Origin: Paenibacillus sp. 1781tsa1
GTDB taxonomy: Bacteria > Bacillota > Bacilli > Paenibacillales > Paenibacillaceae
Assembly (NCBI RefSeq): GCF_024159265.1
Contig: NZ_JAMYWY010000001.1
Coordinates: 434,001 to 498,000 of the forward strand
Length of the DNA stretch: 64,000 bases
Direction: 5' to 3'
The position numbers were made by a program, and so were the translations under genes. Shown here piece by piece: positions 1-8,885 of this stretch (position 1 is the first letter of the stretch; every line of letters begins with the position of its first letter). The notes below the pieces were generated by a model. It saw nothing but the letters and a program-made list of their open reading frames with translations, was not told where the DNA came from and searched no databases.

Positions 1-1
1 G

Positions 2-337
2 TTCAACGATGTGATTGCCAGAAGCGGTTATCCCATTGATATTCATGACCCTTCGGGTCAAGGCGTTGTGGCTGCCTTTATAGAAGGAGACGGGGCGTAC
101 GATATTCCGTATCGATGTCTGGTCTCTCGCAATATCCGCAATCTGCTGGCGGCAGGACGCTGCATCTCCACCACACATGAGGCGCATGCAACGACAAGGC
201 TGACTCCAAGCTGTATGGCTACCGGGGAGGCCGCCGGGACAGCGGCTGCACTAACCGTGAAGATGAAGCTTGATCCGGTGGGACTGCCAATTGAGCTACT
301 ACAGGCGGAATTACGTCACAACGGAGCGGCAATCTAG
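2..337 (+). CDS. FAD-dependent oxidoreductase, C-terminal part
   Basis: The frame is already open at the left edge, so only about the last 112 residues are present. The run around SRNIRNLLAAGRCIS followed by ATTRLTPSCMATGEAAGTAA is the C-terminal FAD-contacting segment typical of the FAD-dependent oxidoreductases (PF12831 type) common in Paenibacillus carbohydrate loci. The preceding IDIHDPSGQG fits the same family. The substrate cannot be told from this fragment. The gene ends just before a gene-free stretch that holds a dispersed repeat. No start can be assigned because the 5' end lies outside the window. Confidence 0.85.
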   Translation, partial: FNDVIARSGYPIDIHDPSGQGVVAAFIEGDGAYDIPYRCLVSRNIRNLLAAGRCISTTHEAHATTRLTPSCMATGEAAGTAAALTVKMKLDPVGLPIELLQAELRHNGAAI

Positions 338-461
338 CGGATGAGCTGATTGTGGGCGAAATTGGGACGGATTAGACGAAGTATTAGTCGTGGGAGCGGG
401 ATGAATCATTAATAGTAGGCGTGGCGTGGATGTTTATTTAATTCGCGGATGGCATAAGTTT

Positions 462-654
462 TAACGAACCTGAGACGTCTAATTTGGGGATATAAGCTGA
501 GATGAAAACTGTAACGAATCTCAGTGAAGTTATTTTACTCAAAAACCTGAAATAGCGGGTAAAAGCGGGGTGAATCGGAAGAATAGAGCGTCTACGATTC
601 GTTAGATTAGAAACTGTCCCCAAAATGGCTAAATAAGCTTCCTTCAGTTCGTTA
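462..654. repeat. Dispersed nested-box repeat, copy A
   Basis: Four short boxes are arranged as nested inverted repeats: TAACGAAC at 462-469, TAACGAATC at 512-520, GATTCGTTA at 596-604 and GTTCGTTA at 647-654. The outer pair and inner pair are reverse complements. A second copy at 47751-47943 has the same four boxes at the same spacing (50, 84 and 51 bases start to start) and extra similarity around the second box. The stretch 338-890 has no convincing gene; a 92-codon frame on the minus strand here is a by-product of the repeat. Confidence 0.8.
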
Positions 655-695
655 GAAATTGGTGGGAAGCTAATACATGTATGAGCATAACTGTA

Positions 696-745
696 GCCCC
701 AAAGACTCCAATCCACTGCATGGGTGGGTTTAGAGTCTTTGGGGC
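696..745. terminator. Inverted repeat, probable bidirectional terminator
   Basis: A 13-base perfect stem pairs 696-708 (GCCCCAAAGACTC) with 733-745 (GAGTCTTTGGGGC) across 24 bases. It is followed by a T-rich tract. It lies between the convergent oxidoreductase and the amino-acid ABC operon and could end either transcript. Confidence 0.6.
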
Positions 746-890
746 GCTTTCATTCTTTTCATCTATTAGGTTCTATCCCTCATATCTAGTCCTTCGCATC
801 TAATCAATCACGAGGTTTCGGTTCCGTCATGCTCCTTCATGTTTCGTATTATTTCATGCCTTATTCTCCGCGCTTCATTCATTCAGTCAT

Positions 891-1541
891 TCAATTCATG
901 CGTGCCTCAAGTCGCCTTGCGACGATGGACAGCGTGTAGTTGATGACAAAATACAATACCGCAGCAAGCAGCAGGGCAGGGATAATGTAATCGAAACTTT
1001 GGCCGCCAAGGATCTGCACGTTGTGCATCAGCTCCGGCAGAGAGATGATGATCGCCAGTGAAGTATCCTTCAGGAGTGAGATGAACTGGCTGACCATCGG
1101 CGGAGACATGCGGCGTAGCGCCTGTGGCATGATGATGCCACCGAGGGTCTGCATGTAGCTCAGGCCCGAGGAGCGGGCGGCTTCCACCTGGCCGCGCTCA
1201 ACGGACTTCAGACCGCTTCGGACGATCTCAGCGATCATCGCGCCTTCAAATAGACTCAGTCCAACGACTGTGGACCAGAAGACGGACATTTTGATCCCGA
1301 GCTGCGGAAGTACGATGTGGATGAAGAAAATGATGAGCAGCAGTGGCAGATTGCGAATCGTATCCACGATTACCGCTACGATCTGTGACAGAAAGGGGAT
1401 GCGAGTAAACCGGACAGTACCCAGCACGGTGCCGAGTATGAAGCTGAATACAATGGATAGCCCTGCTACCTGTAGGGTAATCAAGAATCCTTGAAGCAGG
1501 AAACGAAGGTTGGGCCATGCATAGGCCCCGCTAAAGTCCAT
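891..1541 (-). CDS. Polar amino-acid ABC transporter permease (HisM/GlnP family)
   Basis: This 216-residue integral membrane protein belongs to the polar amino-acid uptake permeases. It shows several hydrophobic segments and the cytoplasmic EAA-type loop around residues 125-150 (VERGQVEAARSSGLSYMQTL), which docks to the ATPase. It is the last gene of a four-gene minus-strand operon and probably forms a heterodimer with the permease encoded at 1696-2418. The gap of about 150 bases between the two permease genes shows no gene. The start follows an AAGGAGG-like site. Glutamine or glutamate is the likeliest substrate, by family only. Confidence 0.93.
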   Translation of the reverse strand: MDFSGAYAWPNLRFLLQGFLITLQVAGLSIVFSFILGTVLGTVRFTRIPFLSQIVAVIVDTIRNLPLLLIIFFIHIVLPQLGIKMSVFWSTVVGLSLFEGAMIAEIVRSGLKSVERGQVEAARSSGLSYMQTLGGIIMPQALRRMSPPMVSQFISLLKDTSLAIIISLPELMHNVQILGGQSFDYIIPALLLAAVLYFVINYTLSIVARRLEARMN

Positions 1542-1695
1542 ATTTTATTAGCCTCCTTCTGTATGCAGGAATAGAATATCTAAGATCAATAGATGGAGCA
1601 TGGACTAGCCAAAATAACGGACCAATATAATTATCGAAAGGTCTGAAATAGCCAATATATCTCCCTAAAAATCTGCGAATGTATAGGCCAATCTA

Positions 1696-2418
1696 TTACA
1701 TGGTGACCTGACCTGTCGGTTTGTTCTTCTTCGGTTTGCCCTTGGTGCTGCGCGCCTCTGCATCGCTCTGTCCGAACCTGCGCTCCATATAATGCACCAG
1801 AAAGCTGAGTGGCAGTGTCAGCACCAGATAGAACAGCGCAACAACGGTGTATACACTTAGCGGTTGGAACGTATCCGAGTTAACGAGGTCGGCAAAATAC
1901 ATGAGATCCATACCGGCAACAACGGCCAGAATGGATGAGTTCTTGACCAGATTAATAAACTGGTTGCCGATGGACGGCAAGACAATCTTGATCGCTTGAG
2001 GCAGAATAATCAGATTCATGGCCTGTACATAGGACAAACCAGAAGATCTTGCGGCTTCCAGTTGTCCACGCGGCACCGTTTGAATACCCGCTCGGATCGC
2101 TTCGGCAATGAAAGCGGCGGTATAGATGGTCAGACCCAGAGTACCGGAGACAAATCCGTCCAGCGAGATGCCTAGTGCCGGCAGTCCGAGATAGAAGAAA
2201 AACACAACCAACAGCAGGGGAATGTTTCGGATAAATTCCACAAAAGCCGTGCCAATCCAGTTCAGCGGTTTCACAGGGGATATCCGAAAGATCGCCAGAA
2301 TCGCGCCGAGGATAAAGCTGCCAACGAGAGCTATAATGCTCACTTGAATGGTATTCAGGAATCCTTCCAGAAAACGATCCGAGTGTCGCATCAGTACGTT
2401 GAAATCCAATGTGCCCAT
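1696..2418 (-). CDS. Polar amino-acid ABC transporter permease (GlnP/GltK family)
   Basis: This 240-residue permease resembles the downstream one (891-1541) and carries the same EAA loop (VPRGQLEAARSSGLSYVQAM). Hydrophobic helices span most of the protein, and the last 25 residues are a charged, lysine-rich tail (KGKPKKNKP). It should sit in the cytoplasmic membrane as half of the translocation pore. It follows the binding-protein gene by about 100 bases on the same strand, which supports one transcription unit of ATPase, binding protein, permease and permease. Confidence 0.93.
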   Translation of the reverse strand: MGTLDFNVLMRHSDRFLEGFLNTIQVSIIALVGSFILGAILAIFRISPVKPLNWIGTAFVEFIRNIPLLLVVFFFYLGLPALGISLDGFVSGTLGLTIYTAAFIAEAIRAGIQTVPRGQLEAARSSGLSYVQAMNLIILPQAIKIVLPSIGNQFINLVKNSSILAVVAGMDLMYFADLVNSDTFQPLSVYTVVALFYLVLTLPLSFLVHYMERRFGQSDAEARSTKGKPKKNKPTGQVTM

Positions 2419-2520
2419 ATAGGCAAAGCCTCCGTTCTCCAGATGTAGAAACGGCGATTACGTCTGCTCATGCATTGCATCCAGCAGACGAATTCGCCGC
2501 GTGCTCATCATTAATCGGGG

Positions 2521-3363
2521 TTACTCGGGCTTGGAGCCCAGCCATTTCTCATGTAGTGTGTCATATTCCCCGCTGTCTTTCATGCTTTTGAGCAGCTTGT
2601 TGACTTCCTCTACGAAGGCAGTGTCGCCTTTGCGAATGGCCATACCATAAGGTTCACTTGTGAAATTGCCACCAACTAATTGGAAGCTGTTATCTGTCTG
2701 TTGCATGCCGATAAGGATGATATTATCTGTGGTCAGCGCTTCGCCTTTACCTGCTTTGAGAGCAGTGAATGCATCCTGATAGTTATCGAATTCGAGCACT
2801 TCAGCATCAGGAGCTTTCTCGCGAATATTCTGAGCCGATGTTGAGCCTTTCACCGCGAGTACTTTCACCCCGCTGAGGCTTTCCAAGCCGGTAATTGGAC
2901 TATCATTTTTCACCAGCAGGGATTGGCCTGCTTCGAAGTAAACATCACTGAAATCCACCTGCTCTTTACGCTCATCCGTAATCGTCATCGTGGCGATGAT
3001 GATGTCAATGTCTCCGTTTTGCAACATCGGAATACGTGTCTTGGAAGTGACTTCTTTCAGTTCGACCTTTGTCTCATCTCCAAGGATCTGTTTGGCGAGT
3101 GCCTTGGCGATATCAATATCGAACCCCTCAACGTTGCCGCTTGCGGGATCTTTCAGTCCGAATAGCTTCGTATCATATTTCACGCCGGCAATAAGTTTGC
3201 CGCGCTCTTTAATCTGCTCAATCGTTCCTTTGGCTACCGCATCTCCGCCAGAACCGCCACTACCACCGCTACTGCTATTCTCCTCACCTGTACTACAACC
3301 GGACAATACCAGCGAGAGAATAAGGACAAGCATAAATGATGGCCACTTCAATAATTTCTTCAT
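2521..3363 (-). CDS. Amino-acid ABC transporter substrate-binding lipoprotein (GlnH-like)
   Basis: This 280-residue protein begins with a lipoprotein signal peptide ending in LSGC, with the lipidated cysteine at residue 23. A Ser/Gly-rich linker tethers it to the membrane. The mature part is a family 3 periplasmic-binding fold, with signatures such as GFDIDIAKALAK and the hinge segment DIDIIIATMTIT that is typical of glutamine/glutamate binders. It captures substrate outside the cell and delivers it to the two permeases encoded downstream. It lies between the ATPase gene (39 bases upstream) and the permeases. Confidence 0.93.
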   Translation of the reverse strand: MKKLLKWPSFMLVLILSLVLSGCSTGEENSSSGGSGGSGGDAVAKGTIEQIKERGKLIAGVKYDTKLFGLKDPASGNVEGFDIDIAKALAKQILGDETKVELKEVTSKTRIPMLQNGDIDIIIATMTITDERKEQVDFSDVYFEAGQSLLVKNDSPITGLESLSGVKVLAVKGSTSAQNIREKAPDAEVLEFDNYQDAFTALKAGKGEALTTDNIILIGMQQTDNSFQLVGGNFTSEPYGMAIRKGDTAFVEEVNKLLKSMKDSGEYDTLHEKWLGSKPE

Positions 3364-3402
3364 GAATAAAGACCCCTTTCAAAATGGAATATTGGATTAT
3401 TC

Positions 3403-4131
3403 TCAATGATGAATCAGACGGCTCAGGAATTGCTGTGCTCGTTCTTCTCTGGGGTTGTCAAAAAATTCAGCGGCGGTGGCCTCTTCTACAATTCGGCCTT
3501 CGTCCATGAAGATGACCCGGTCCGCAACTTCGCGGGCGAATCCCATCTCATGGGTAACAACGACCATGGTCATGCCATTGTGGGCAAGGGAACGCATCAC
3601 ATCGAGGACTTCCCCGATCATCTCGGGATCGAGTGCAGAGGTCGGTTCGTCAAAAAGCATGATTTTGGGCTCCATGGCGAGTCCTCTGGCGATGGCTACC
3701 CGTTGTTGCTGTCCACCGGACAACTGGGAGGGATAACTGTCTGCTTTGTCGGCAATGCCCACCCGGGTCAGATACTTCATTGCCGTTGAGGCTGCCTGTT
3801 CTTTAGGCTGTTTGCGCACCTTCATGGGTGCAAGGGTAATGTTATCAATGACTTTTTTGTGAGGATAAAGATTGAAGTGTTGAAATACCATACCGATGTC
3901 ACGGCGGAAGAGGTTAATATCCACCTTTTTCTGATGTAGAGGGACCCCACTGACAACAAGTTCACCTTCGGTAATGGTCTCCAGGCGGTTAATGCAGCGG
4001 AGTAACGTGCTTTTGCCGGAGCCGGAAGGTCCAATGATGACGACAACCTCTCCTTCTTCGATGTGAAGATGGATATCCTTGAGGACATGAAAATGACCGA
4101 AATGCTTTTGAACACCCCTAAATTCAATCAA
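3403..4131 (-). CDS. glnQ: Polar amino-acid ABC transporter ATP-binding protein (GlnQ-like)
   Basis: The ATPase shows Walker [10 protein letters not shown], the signature LSGGQQQR and Walker [13 protein letters not shown], followed by the switch histidine in [10 protein letters not shown] place the start at a TTG (4131) because AAAGGATGGGG lies about seven bases upstream of it and the family begins at [11 protein letters not shown]; an ATG at 4155 would add eight residues and overlap the ribosome site. It is the first gene of the amino-acid uptake operon and would energise the permeases encoded at 891-1541 and 1696-2418. The symbol is by family resemblance; the true substrate is not shown. 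Confidence 0.92.
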   Translation of the reverse strand: MIEFRGVQKHFGHFHVLKDIHLHIEEGEVVVIIGPSGSGKSTLLRCINRLETITEGELVVSGVPLHQKKVDINLFRRDIGMVFQHFNLYPHKKVIDNITLAPMKVRKQPKEQAASTAMKYLTRVGIADKADSYPSQLSGGQQQRVAIARGLAMEPKIMLFDEPTSALDPEMIGEVLDVMRSLAHNGMTMVVVTHEMGFAREVADRVIFMDEGRIVEEATAAEFFDNPREERAQQFLSRLIHH

Positions 4132-4205
4132 GAGTAGACCCCATCCTTTCTGCAACGATTGTTTGTAAAAGGAATAATAAGGAATTAATTGAAACTAGTT
4201 ATTTA

Positions 4206-4234
4206 ATCATACATACTCATCCTGCTAATGGCAA
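4206..4234 (-). promoter_or_regulatory. Promoter of the amino-acid ABC operon
   Basis: On the minus strand a -35 box TTGCCA (4234-4229) and a -10 box TATGAT (4211-4206) are separated by exactly 17 bases. It lies about 75 bases upstream of the glnQ-like start. The rest of the divergent gap (4240-4620) is AT-rich and holds no gene; a short CATTTC-type run precedes the next gene. Confidence 0.7.
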
Positions 4235-4623
4235 TTGGTTTGTGATAAAACATGACATAAGTAATAGACTTTCTAGGGCTATGGACAGTAATTGTGTTAT
4301 ATATCTGTTATGTTATCAAATCTCTTGTGACGAATCCTGACAGAAAATTGAATCTATTCTCCTAGTGGTTTACCAACCTTTGGAATAGATGTATAGAGTA
4401 TACTAGAAATGATGTTTCATTTATGACTCTGATCATAAAAACAAATTCCATCAAGTTCTAACCGTACATGGCAAAAAAGCTCAACCTAGTGCATCATGCC
4501 ATTGATATGATGGAGCGAGAGAGTATCTGTCTGAAAGTAAACTAAGAAAGTAGAAACAAAATGTTGATTCCATAACGCTTCCATTTCCATTTCCATTACA
4601 GGTAGAGAGGATGATTCTGCACG

Positions 4624-6237
4624 ATGAATACATATCACTCCCCAATGTCGACAGGAGCAGGTGCCCAGTCTGATGTTCGAGCTTATGAAGCCAATTTGCC
4701 TGTCATTCCTGCTCAGGATTTTCAGCTTACAGACTATGGAGCTGTTGGAGACGGTGTAACAGATAATACGGAGATGTTCCGACTTGCCATCGCTTCATGT
4801 GCTGAAGCAGGAGGTGGAAGAATCGTAATTCCTGCCGGAGTATGGCTCACAGGTCCGATTGTAATGCGCAGCCGTATCGAACTACATGTGGAAGCTGGGG
4901 CACTGGTTACATTTAGCCGAGATTTTGATCAATACCCATTAATTGCATCAAGCTTCGAAGGCTGGCAGGTGGTACGTTGCCAATCCCCGATCGATGGAGA
5001 TCAACTGGAGGATATTGCGATTACCGGTGAGGGGATCTGGGATGGAGGCGGTGAAGCCTGGCGTCCGGTGAAACGCTCCAAAATGACCACTCCACAATGG
5101 AACCAATTGGTCGCTTCCGGTGGTGTTGTAGAGCAATCGGGTGGGGATGAAGAAATCTGGTGGCCTTCCACATCTGCACTTGAAGGTGGTATCATTGCAG
5201 ATCGTTTGCATAAGGAGCAGGTGCGTGATGTCACTGCCTATGAACAAGCCAGAGACTTTTTGCGTCCCAACATGGTCAGCTTGCGCAGATGTACACGGGT
5301 ACTGCTGGACGGTCCAACGTTCCAGAACTCGCCTGCATGGAATCTGCACCCCTGGGCATCTGAGCATGTAACCATTCGTAACGTGAGTGTGCGGAATCCG
5401 TGGTTTTCACAGAATGGAGATGGGCTGGACATTGAATCCTGCCGTCATGTGGTGGTGGAGAAGAGTGTATTCGATGTCGGTGATGATGCGATCTGTCTGA
5501 AATCAGGCAAGGATGAAGAAGGGCGTGAACTGGGGCTTGCTTCGGAGTACATTACCATTCGGGAGTGCACCGTGTATCATGGTCATGGCGGGTTTGTCAT
5601 TGGTAGCGAGATGTCTGGTGGTGTGCGGCATGTGCGAGTGGCGGATTGTACGTTTATCGGCACGGATATTGGACTTCGCTTCAAAAGCGCACGTGGACGC
5701 GGTGGAGTGGTTGAGGATATTCAGATCGAGCGTATATATATGAAAGATATCATTATGGAAGCGATCTCGTTTTCCTTTTTCTATGCGAATCAGGAAGGGT
5801 CTGCCCGGGGCAGTGATCTGTCTCAGGAGATTAGCGAAGAGACGCCCGTGTTCCGGGATATTCGCATATCGGATGTGGTCTGTGCCGGTGCTGACACTGC
5901 GTTGCTTGTGAGTGGGTTGCCGGAACTGCCTTTGGATGGCGTAGTTGTTGAACGATATCATGTAGAAGCCCGCACCGGTATTCAATGTGCTCAGGCGAAG
6001 CATCTGCGGATTACAGAATTGAACGCCCGGATCACTGAAGGTCCGCTGGTTCATTTGCACCAGTGCAAAGGGGCAGAGTTAGAGAGCATTCAGGGCAAGG
6101 GTGCGGATGGCCGACTTCTGATGGTAACAGGACACGAATCCGCAGGCATTGTGTGCCGAGAAAGTGATGCGGACACAGACGGTCGTCAGATCTCTGTTGG
6201 TCCTGAAGTACGAAGTGGTGTGATCATCCGCAGGTAA
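4624..6237 (+). CDS. Glycoside hydrolase family 28 (polygalacturonase-like)
   Basis: This 537-residue protein has the right-handed beta-helix pattern of pectin-degrading GH28 enzymes. The N-terminus shows the family entry motif DYGAVGDGVTDNT (about residues 38-50). The catalytic block is visible as NGDGLDIES, then VGDDAICLKSG, GHGGFVIGSEMSGG and RFKSARGRGG, matching the aspartates, histidine and Arg-Lys pair of the family. No signal peptide is visible, so it probably works inside the cell on imported oligogalacturonides, which is usual for Paenibacillus GH28 paralogues. The start follows AGAGAGGA; an earlier ATG at 4612 closes at once. A convergent AraC-type regulator lies downstream. Confidence 0.93.
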   Translation: MNTYHSPMSTGAGAQSDVRAYEANLPVIPAQDFQLTDYGAVGDGVTDNTEMFRLAIASCAEAGGGRIVIPAGVWLTGPIVMRSRIELHVEAGALVTFSRDFDQYPLIASSFEGWQVVRCQSPIDGDQLEDIAITGEGIWDGGGEAWRPVKRSKMTTPQWNQLVASGGVVEQSGGDEEIWWPSTSALEGGIIADRLHKEQVRDVTAYEQARDFLRPNMVSLRRCTRVLLDGPTFQNSPAWNLHPWASEHVTIRNVSVRNPWFSQNGDGLDIESCRHVVVEKSVFDVGDDAICLKSGKDEEGRELGLASEYITIRECTVYHGHGGFVIGSEMSGGVRHVRVADCTFIGTDIGLRFKSARGRGGVVEDIQIERIYMKDIIMEAISFSFFYANQEGSARGSDLSQEISEETPVFRDIRISDVVCAGADTALLVSGLPELPLDGVVVERYHVEARTGIQCAQAKHLRITELNARITEGPLVHLHQCKGAELESIQGKGADGRLLMVTGHESAGIVCRESDADTDGRQISVGPEVRSGVIIRR

Positions 6238-6274
6238 AAAGTGTATGTAATAGGTTTTATAGTGGGTCCAACTC

Positions 6275-6372
6275 AGCCGCAGTGGCGTAGCCATAGATCC
6301 AGTGATCGTGTTGCCTTTCGATATAAGCAATACGTAATCTCTGGAGCAAGGCTACCCACTCGGCTTTTTTTA
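6275..6372 (+). terminator. Long bulged hairpin with U-tract
   Basis: The outer stem pairs 6275-6292 with 6350-6365 (16 base pairs, two single C bulges on the 5' side). An inner part pairs CCAG 6299-6302 with CTGG 6341-6344 and CGTGTTGC 6307-6314 with GCAATACG 6327-6334. A run of seven T follows at 6366. It can end the GH28 transcript, but at about 90 bases it is much longer than an ordinary terminator. Confidence 0.7.
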
Positions 6373-6389
6373 TGATGTGATCTGATGAT

Positions 6390-7241
6390 CTACCGGTGTT
6401 CCTTGCGATAGCGCAGCGGTGTTGTACCGGTGACTTGTTTGAATGTTTTGTTAAAATGAGCCGTGTGCTCAAATCCTACCTTCTCTGCGATCATTTGTAC
6501 ACGCTCTTGTGTCGACAGCAATCTTCGTTGTGCCTCTCGGACACGAACAACACGCAGATATTCGCTAAACCGAAACCCGGTAAAACGGCTGAACATTCGG
6601 CTCAGATAGGATGGGCTGATATAAAAACGATTGGCTGCACCCTCCAGCGTAAGTGGTTGGGTGTAGTTGCTGTTCACATATGTAACGATTTCACTGATTT
6701 TGTCCTGCATCGGATGTAAAGGACCAGGGCATGACTGCCGGATGTCCTCCTCCACCCGATGAATACGGATCAAAAGTTGGGCAAGCAGACTTCTGACCGC
6801 AATCTCATAGTGAGGGCGTCGCTCTTTGCATTCTTGCAGCATCTGCCACAATATACGCTCCATCTCGGGCTGTTCCGCTTCAGGCAGGCGAAGGAGTCTT
6901 GAACAATTAAAAGGCAGCAGACCACATATGCCAAGTTCCATCCCCGTTGCAAAAGCAGGCGAAAAACCGATTAAAATCCGTTCGAAGCCAGGAATACTTC
7001 CTTTGGAGGTGGTATGTACATCGTGAGGATTAATCAGAATAAAATCACCCTTGCGGGCGGACAGAATCTGACCATTCATGGAATAAACGCGTTCACCTTC
7101 AAGCAGATAATACAATTCGTAGAATGGATGAGCGTGAGGCTTAGGCATACCGTTCCCATCATGTCTGCGCATATGTTCAATGGTAAATGAATGTTCACCG
7201 ATTCGATATTTGGGTCCAATCCGATCTTCTATGAGACTCAT
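6390..7241 (-). CDS. AraC family transcriptional regulator
   Basis: This is a two-domain regulator of 283 residues from the chosen start. The N-terminal half is a cupin-like sensor (HPFYELYYLLEGERVYSM, then ARKGDFILINPHDVH) that probably binds a sugar. The C-terminal 100 residues are the double helix-turn-helix of AraC proteins (YISPSYLSRMFSRFTGFRFSEY and AEKVGFEHTAHFNKTFKQVTG). I use the ATG at 7241 because GAGGGGAG precedes it; an upstream ATG would add 16 residues. It converges on the GH28 gene, so control of that gene is possible but not shown by position alone. Confidence 0.9.
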   Translation of the reverse strand: MSLIEDRIGPKYRIGEHSFTIEHMRRHDGNGMPKPHAHPFYELYYLLEGERVYSMNGQILSARKGDFILINPHDVHTTSKGSIPGFERILIGFSPAFATGMELGICGLLPFNCSRLLRLPEAEQPEMERILWQMLQECKERRPHYEIAVRSLLAQLLIRIHRVEEDIRQSCPGPLHPMQDKISEIVTYVNSNYTQPLTLEGAANRFYISPSYLSRMFSRFTGFRFSEYLRVVRVREAQRRLLSTQERVQMIAEKVGFEHTAHFNKTFKQVTGTTPLRYRKEHR

Positions 7242-7497
7242 AGTACAGCTCCCCTCTGCTTCACGGATTAACAACGATATCCATATCATAACGGAAAATC
7301 CATCTTTTTGTAAACGCTATCATTGGAAATGAAACATTTCTTTAATCATATGTAAAATACCGTGAGAACGAATCTGGCATGGCCCATGTGAGCTGTCAAG
7401 GTGACAAAACTTGAATGATGTTTTAGAGTAGGGGGAGAGAGGCGAAACTCTGGTTAAGGAGTGTCTCCAATATGATGTAGAAGGAAGGAAACAGGTT

Positions 7498-7956
7498 ATG
7501 ACGACACATGAATTATCGCCATTGGTTGCTGCGCTCAATATGCAACCTCACGTTGAAGGCGGTTGGTATAAGGAAGAATGGAAGGCATCCTATCAGATTC
7601 CACAGTCCGTTCTGCCGGATACATATTCCGGCCCAAGATTCTCGGCAAGTTCCACGTATTTCTTGCTGCACGCACATGAAATCTCCGAGTGGCATACCGT
7701 TCTGTCCGATGAACTTTGGCTCTGGCATAGCGGCAGTCCGGTTGAACTGAAGCTGGGCGGCAACGGGGAGAACCCGGAGAACGAAGAAGTTCTTGTTCTG
7801 GGAATGGATATTGCTGCAGGTCAATCACCACAGGTGCTCGTTCCTGCCGGCGTATGGCAGACAGCACGCCCGTTGGGTGATGAGCCTGTATTGGTCACTT
7901 GCGTAGTTGCGCCAGGTTTCCACTTTGATGATTTCAAGCTGGTATCCAAAGGCTAA
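7498..7956 (+). CDS. DUF985 cupin-fold protein
   Basis: This 152-residue single-domain protein has the DUF985 (Cupin_5) pattern: LNMQPHVEGGWYKEEW near the start, the central SSTYFLLHAHEISEWHTVLSDELWLWH block with the barrel histidines, and AGVWQTARPLG and VAPGFHFDDFKL at the end. The family forms small beta-barrels; its biochemical role is not firmly known, although relatives have been linked to sugar or nucleotide-sugar binding. AAGGAAGG stands just upstream of the start. It appears monocistronic, with a terminator directly after it. Confidence 0.9.
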   Translation: MTTHELSPLVAALNMQPHVEGGWYKEEWKASYQIPQSVLPDTYSGPRFSASSTYFLLHAHEISEWHTVLSDELWLWHSGSPVELKLGGNGENPENEEVLVLGMDIAAGQSPQVLVPAGVWQTARPLGDEPVLVTCVVAPGFHFDDFKLVSKG

Positions 7957-7974
7957 GTATAACTTGTACCACAA

Positions 7975-8018
7975 AATCCCGATCCAGGTGCATAGGCATC
8001 CGAATCGGGATTTTTTTC
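7975..8018 (+). terminator. Rho-independent terminator after the cupin gene
   Basis: AATCCCGAT (7975-7983) pairs with ATCGGGATT (8004-8012), followed directly by a T-rich run. It sits between the convergent cupin and anti-sigma genes and may serve both. Confidence 0.8.
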
Positions 8019-8030
8019 TTTTGGCAATAA

Positions 8031-8885
8031 TTAATCCCTCGGATTCTCGTTACTCATCCAGCTATCCACATAAAACTTCTCATGATAATTTGGCTGCTGT
8101 GCGAGTTCTTTGAGCTTCTGTTCAGCTTCTTCAGCGGTAGGATATTCTCCAATAACTGCTGTAAACTGACCAGTGGACGTTTTGAGGAAAGAGATGTCCT
8201 CATCGGGATAGGATTCTTTAATTATACCCATTGATTCTCCAAAGGGCATTGATTCTGTGCGGAGCGAGTATACCTTCCGAGGTGTGACCGGTTTGCCGTC
8301 CGAAGTCAATTTCACTTCCAGGTAGCCGGGATTCTTGAATTCCGTTACGGCGTACTGTACCCCTTCTTTTAAAACAACGACGAATCCGACGGAGGAGTCG
8401 TCTAAAATCATGGAACCATAAACATCTTTCACCAAAGGTTGGGTCATAAAGTCGGCTTTGACTTTCTCTACATCCATGTAACGTGCACCGCTAAACGTGA
8501 AGAGGACACGATTCGGTGCTTCTTTGTGTTCGACATTATAAGAAGGTGCATCATTGGTCTGATCCTGTTCGTCGTTGCTAAAATTAATTTTAAGCGTATT
8601 TTCAGTTGCTTCTGAACCCACGGTTACCCCATCCGTAATCTTGCCACCATCGCCGAATTGAAGCACCTGAACAATCGTTCCGACCACAGGTATTTTGACC
8701 ATGGCGTTTGCGACAGTAGGAATGTTGATAATGAGCAGCAAAGCGGCACATGCTGCCAAACTGGAAGCGTAGCGAATGATACGGGATGAGCTTTTGCGAG
8801 CGGCAGCCTTTTGCTGGGCACGACGAATAACATCTGGAAGTTGAGCTGGAATTTCAATGTTTTCATAACGTTCTTTACTAGTCAT
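8031..8885 (-). CDS. Membrane-anchored anti-sigma factor (predicted)
   Basis: This 284-residue protein has a short basic cytoplasmic N-terminus (residues 1-40), one membrane segment (about 41-62, SLAACAALLLIINIPTVANA) and a large outer domain. Its start overlaps the stop of the ECF sigma gene by four bases (ATGA), the usual arrangement for a sigma/anti-sigma pair, so it probably holds that sigma factor inactive at the membrane. The last 60 residues (FTAVIGEYPTAEEAEQKLKEL) look like a small ligand-binding or SPOR-like module, which is an inference. I do not recognise a specific characterised orthologue. Confidence 0.75.
   Translation of the reverse strand: MTSKERYENIEIPAQLPDVIRRAQQKAAARKSSSRIIRYASSLAACAALLLIINIPTVANAMVKIPVVGTIVQVLQFGDGGKITDGVTVGSEATENTLKINFSNDEQDQTNDAPSYNVEHKEAPNRVLFTFSGARYMDVEKVKADFMTQPLVKDVYGSMILDDSSVGFVVVLKEGVQYAVTEFKNPGYLEVKLTSDGKPVTPRKVYSLRTESMPFGESMGIIKESYPDEDISFLKTSTGQFTAVIGEYPTAEEAEQKLKELAQQPNYHEKFYVDSWMSNENPRD

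Noticed and set aside
438..716. A 92-codon open frame on the minus strand
   Set aside because: It lies across the nested-box repeat, has no ribosome site, and its sequence is explained by the repeat boxes read in that frame.
4570..4600. Short CCATTT-type tandem run before the GH28 gene
   Set aside because: Only three imperfect units; no reason to think it is more than a local low-complexity stretch.
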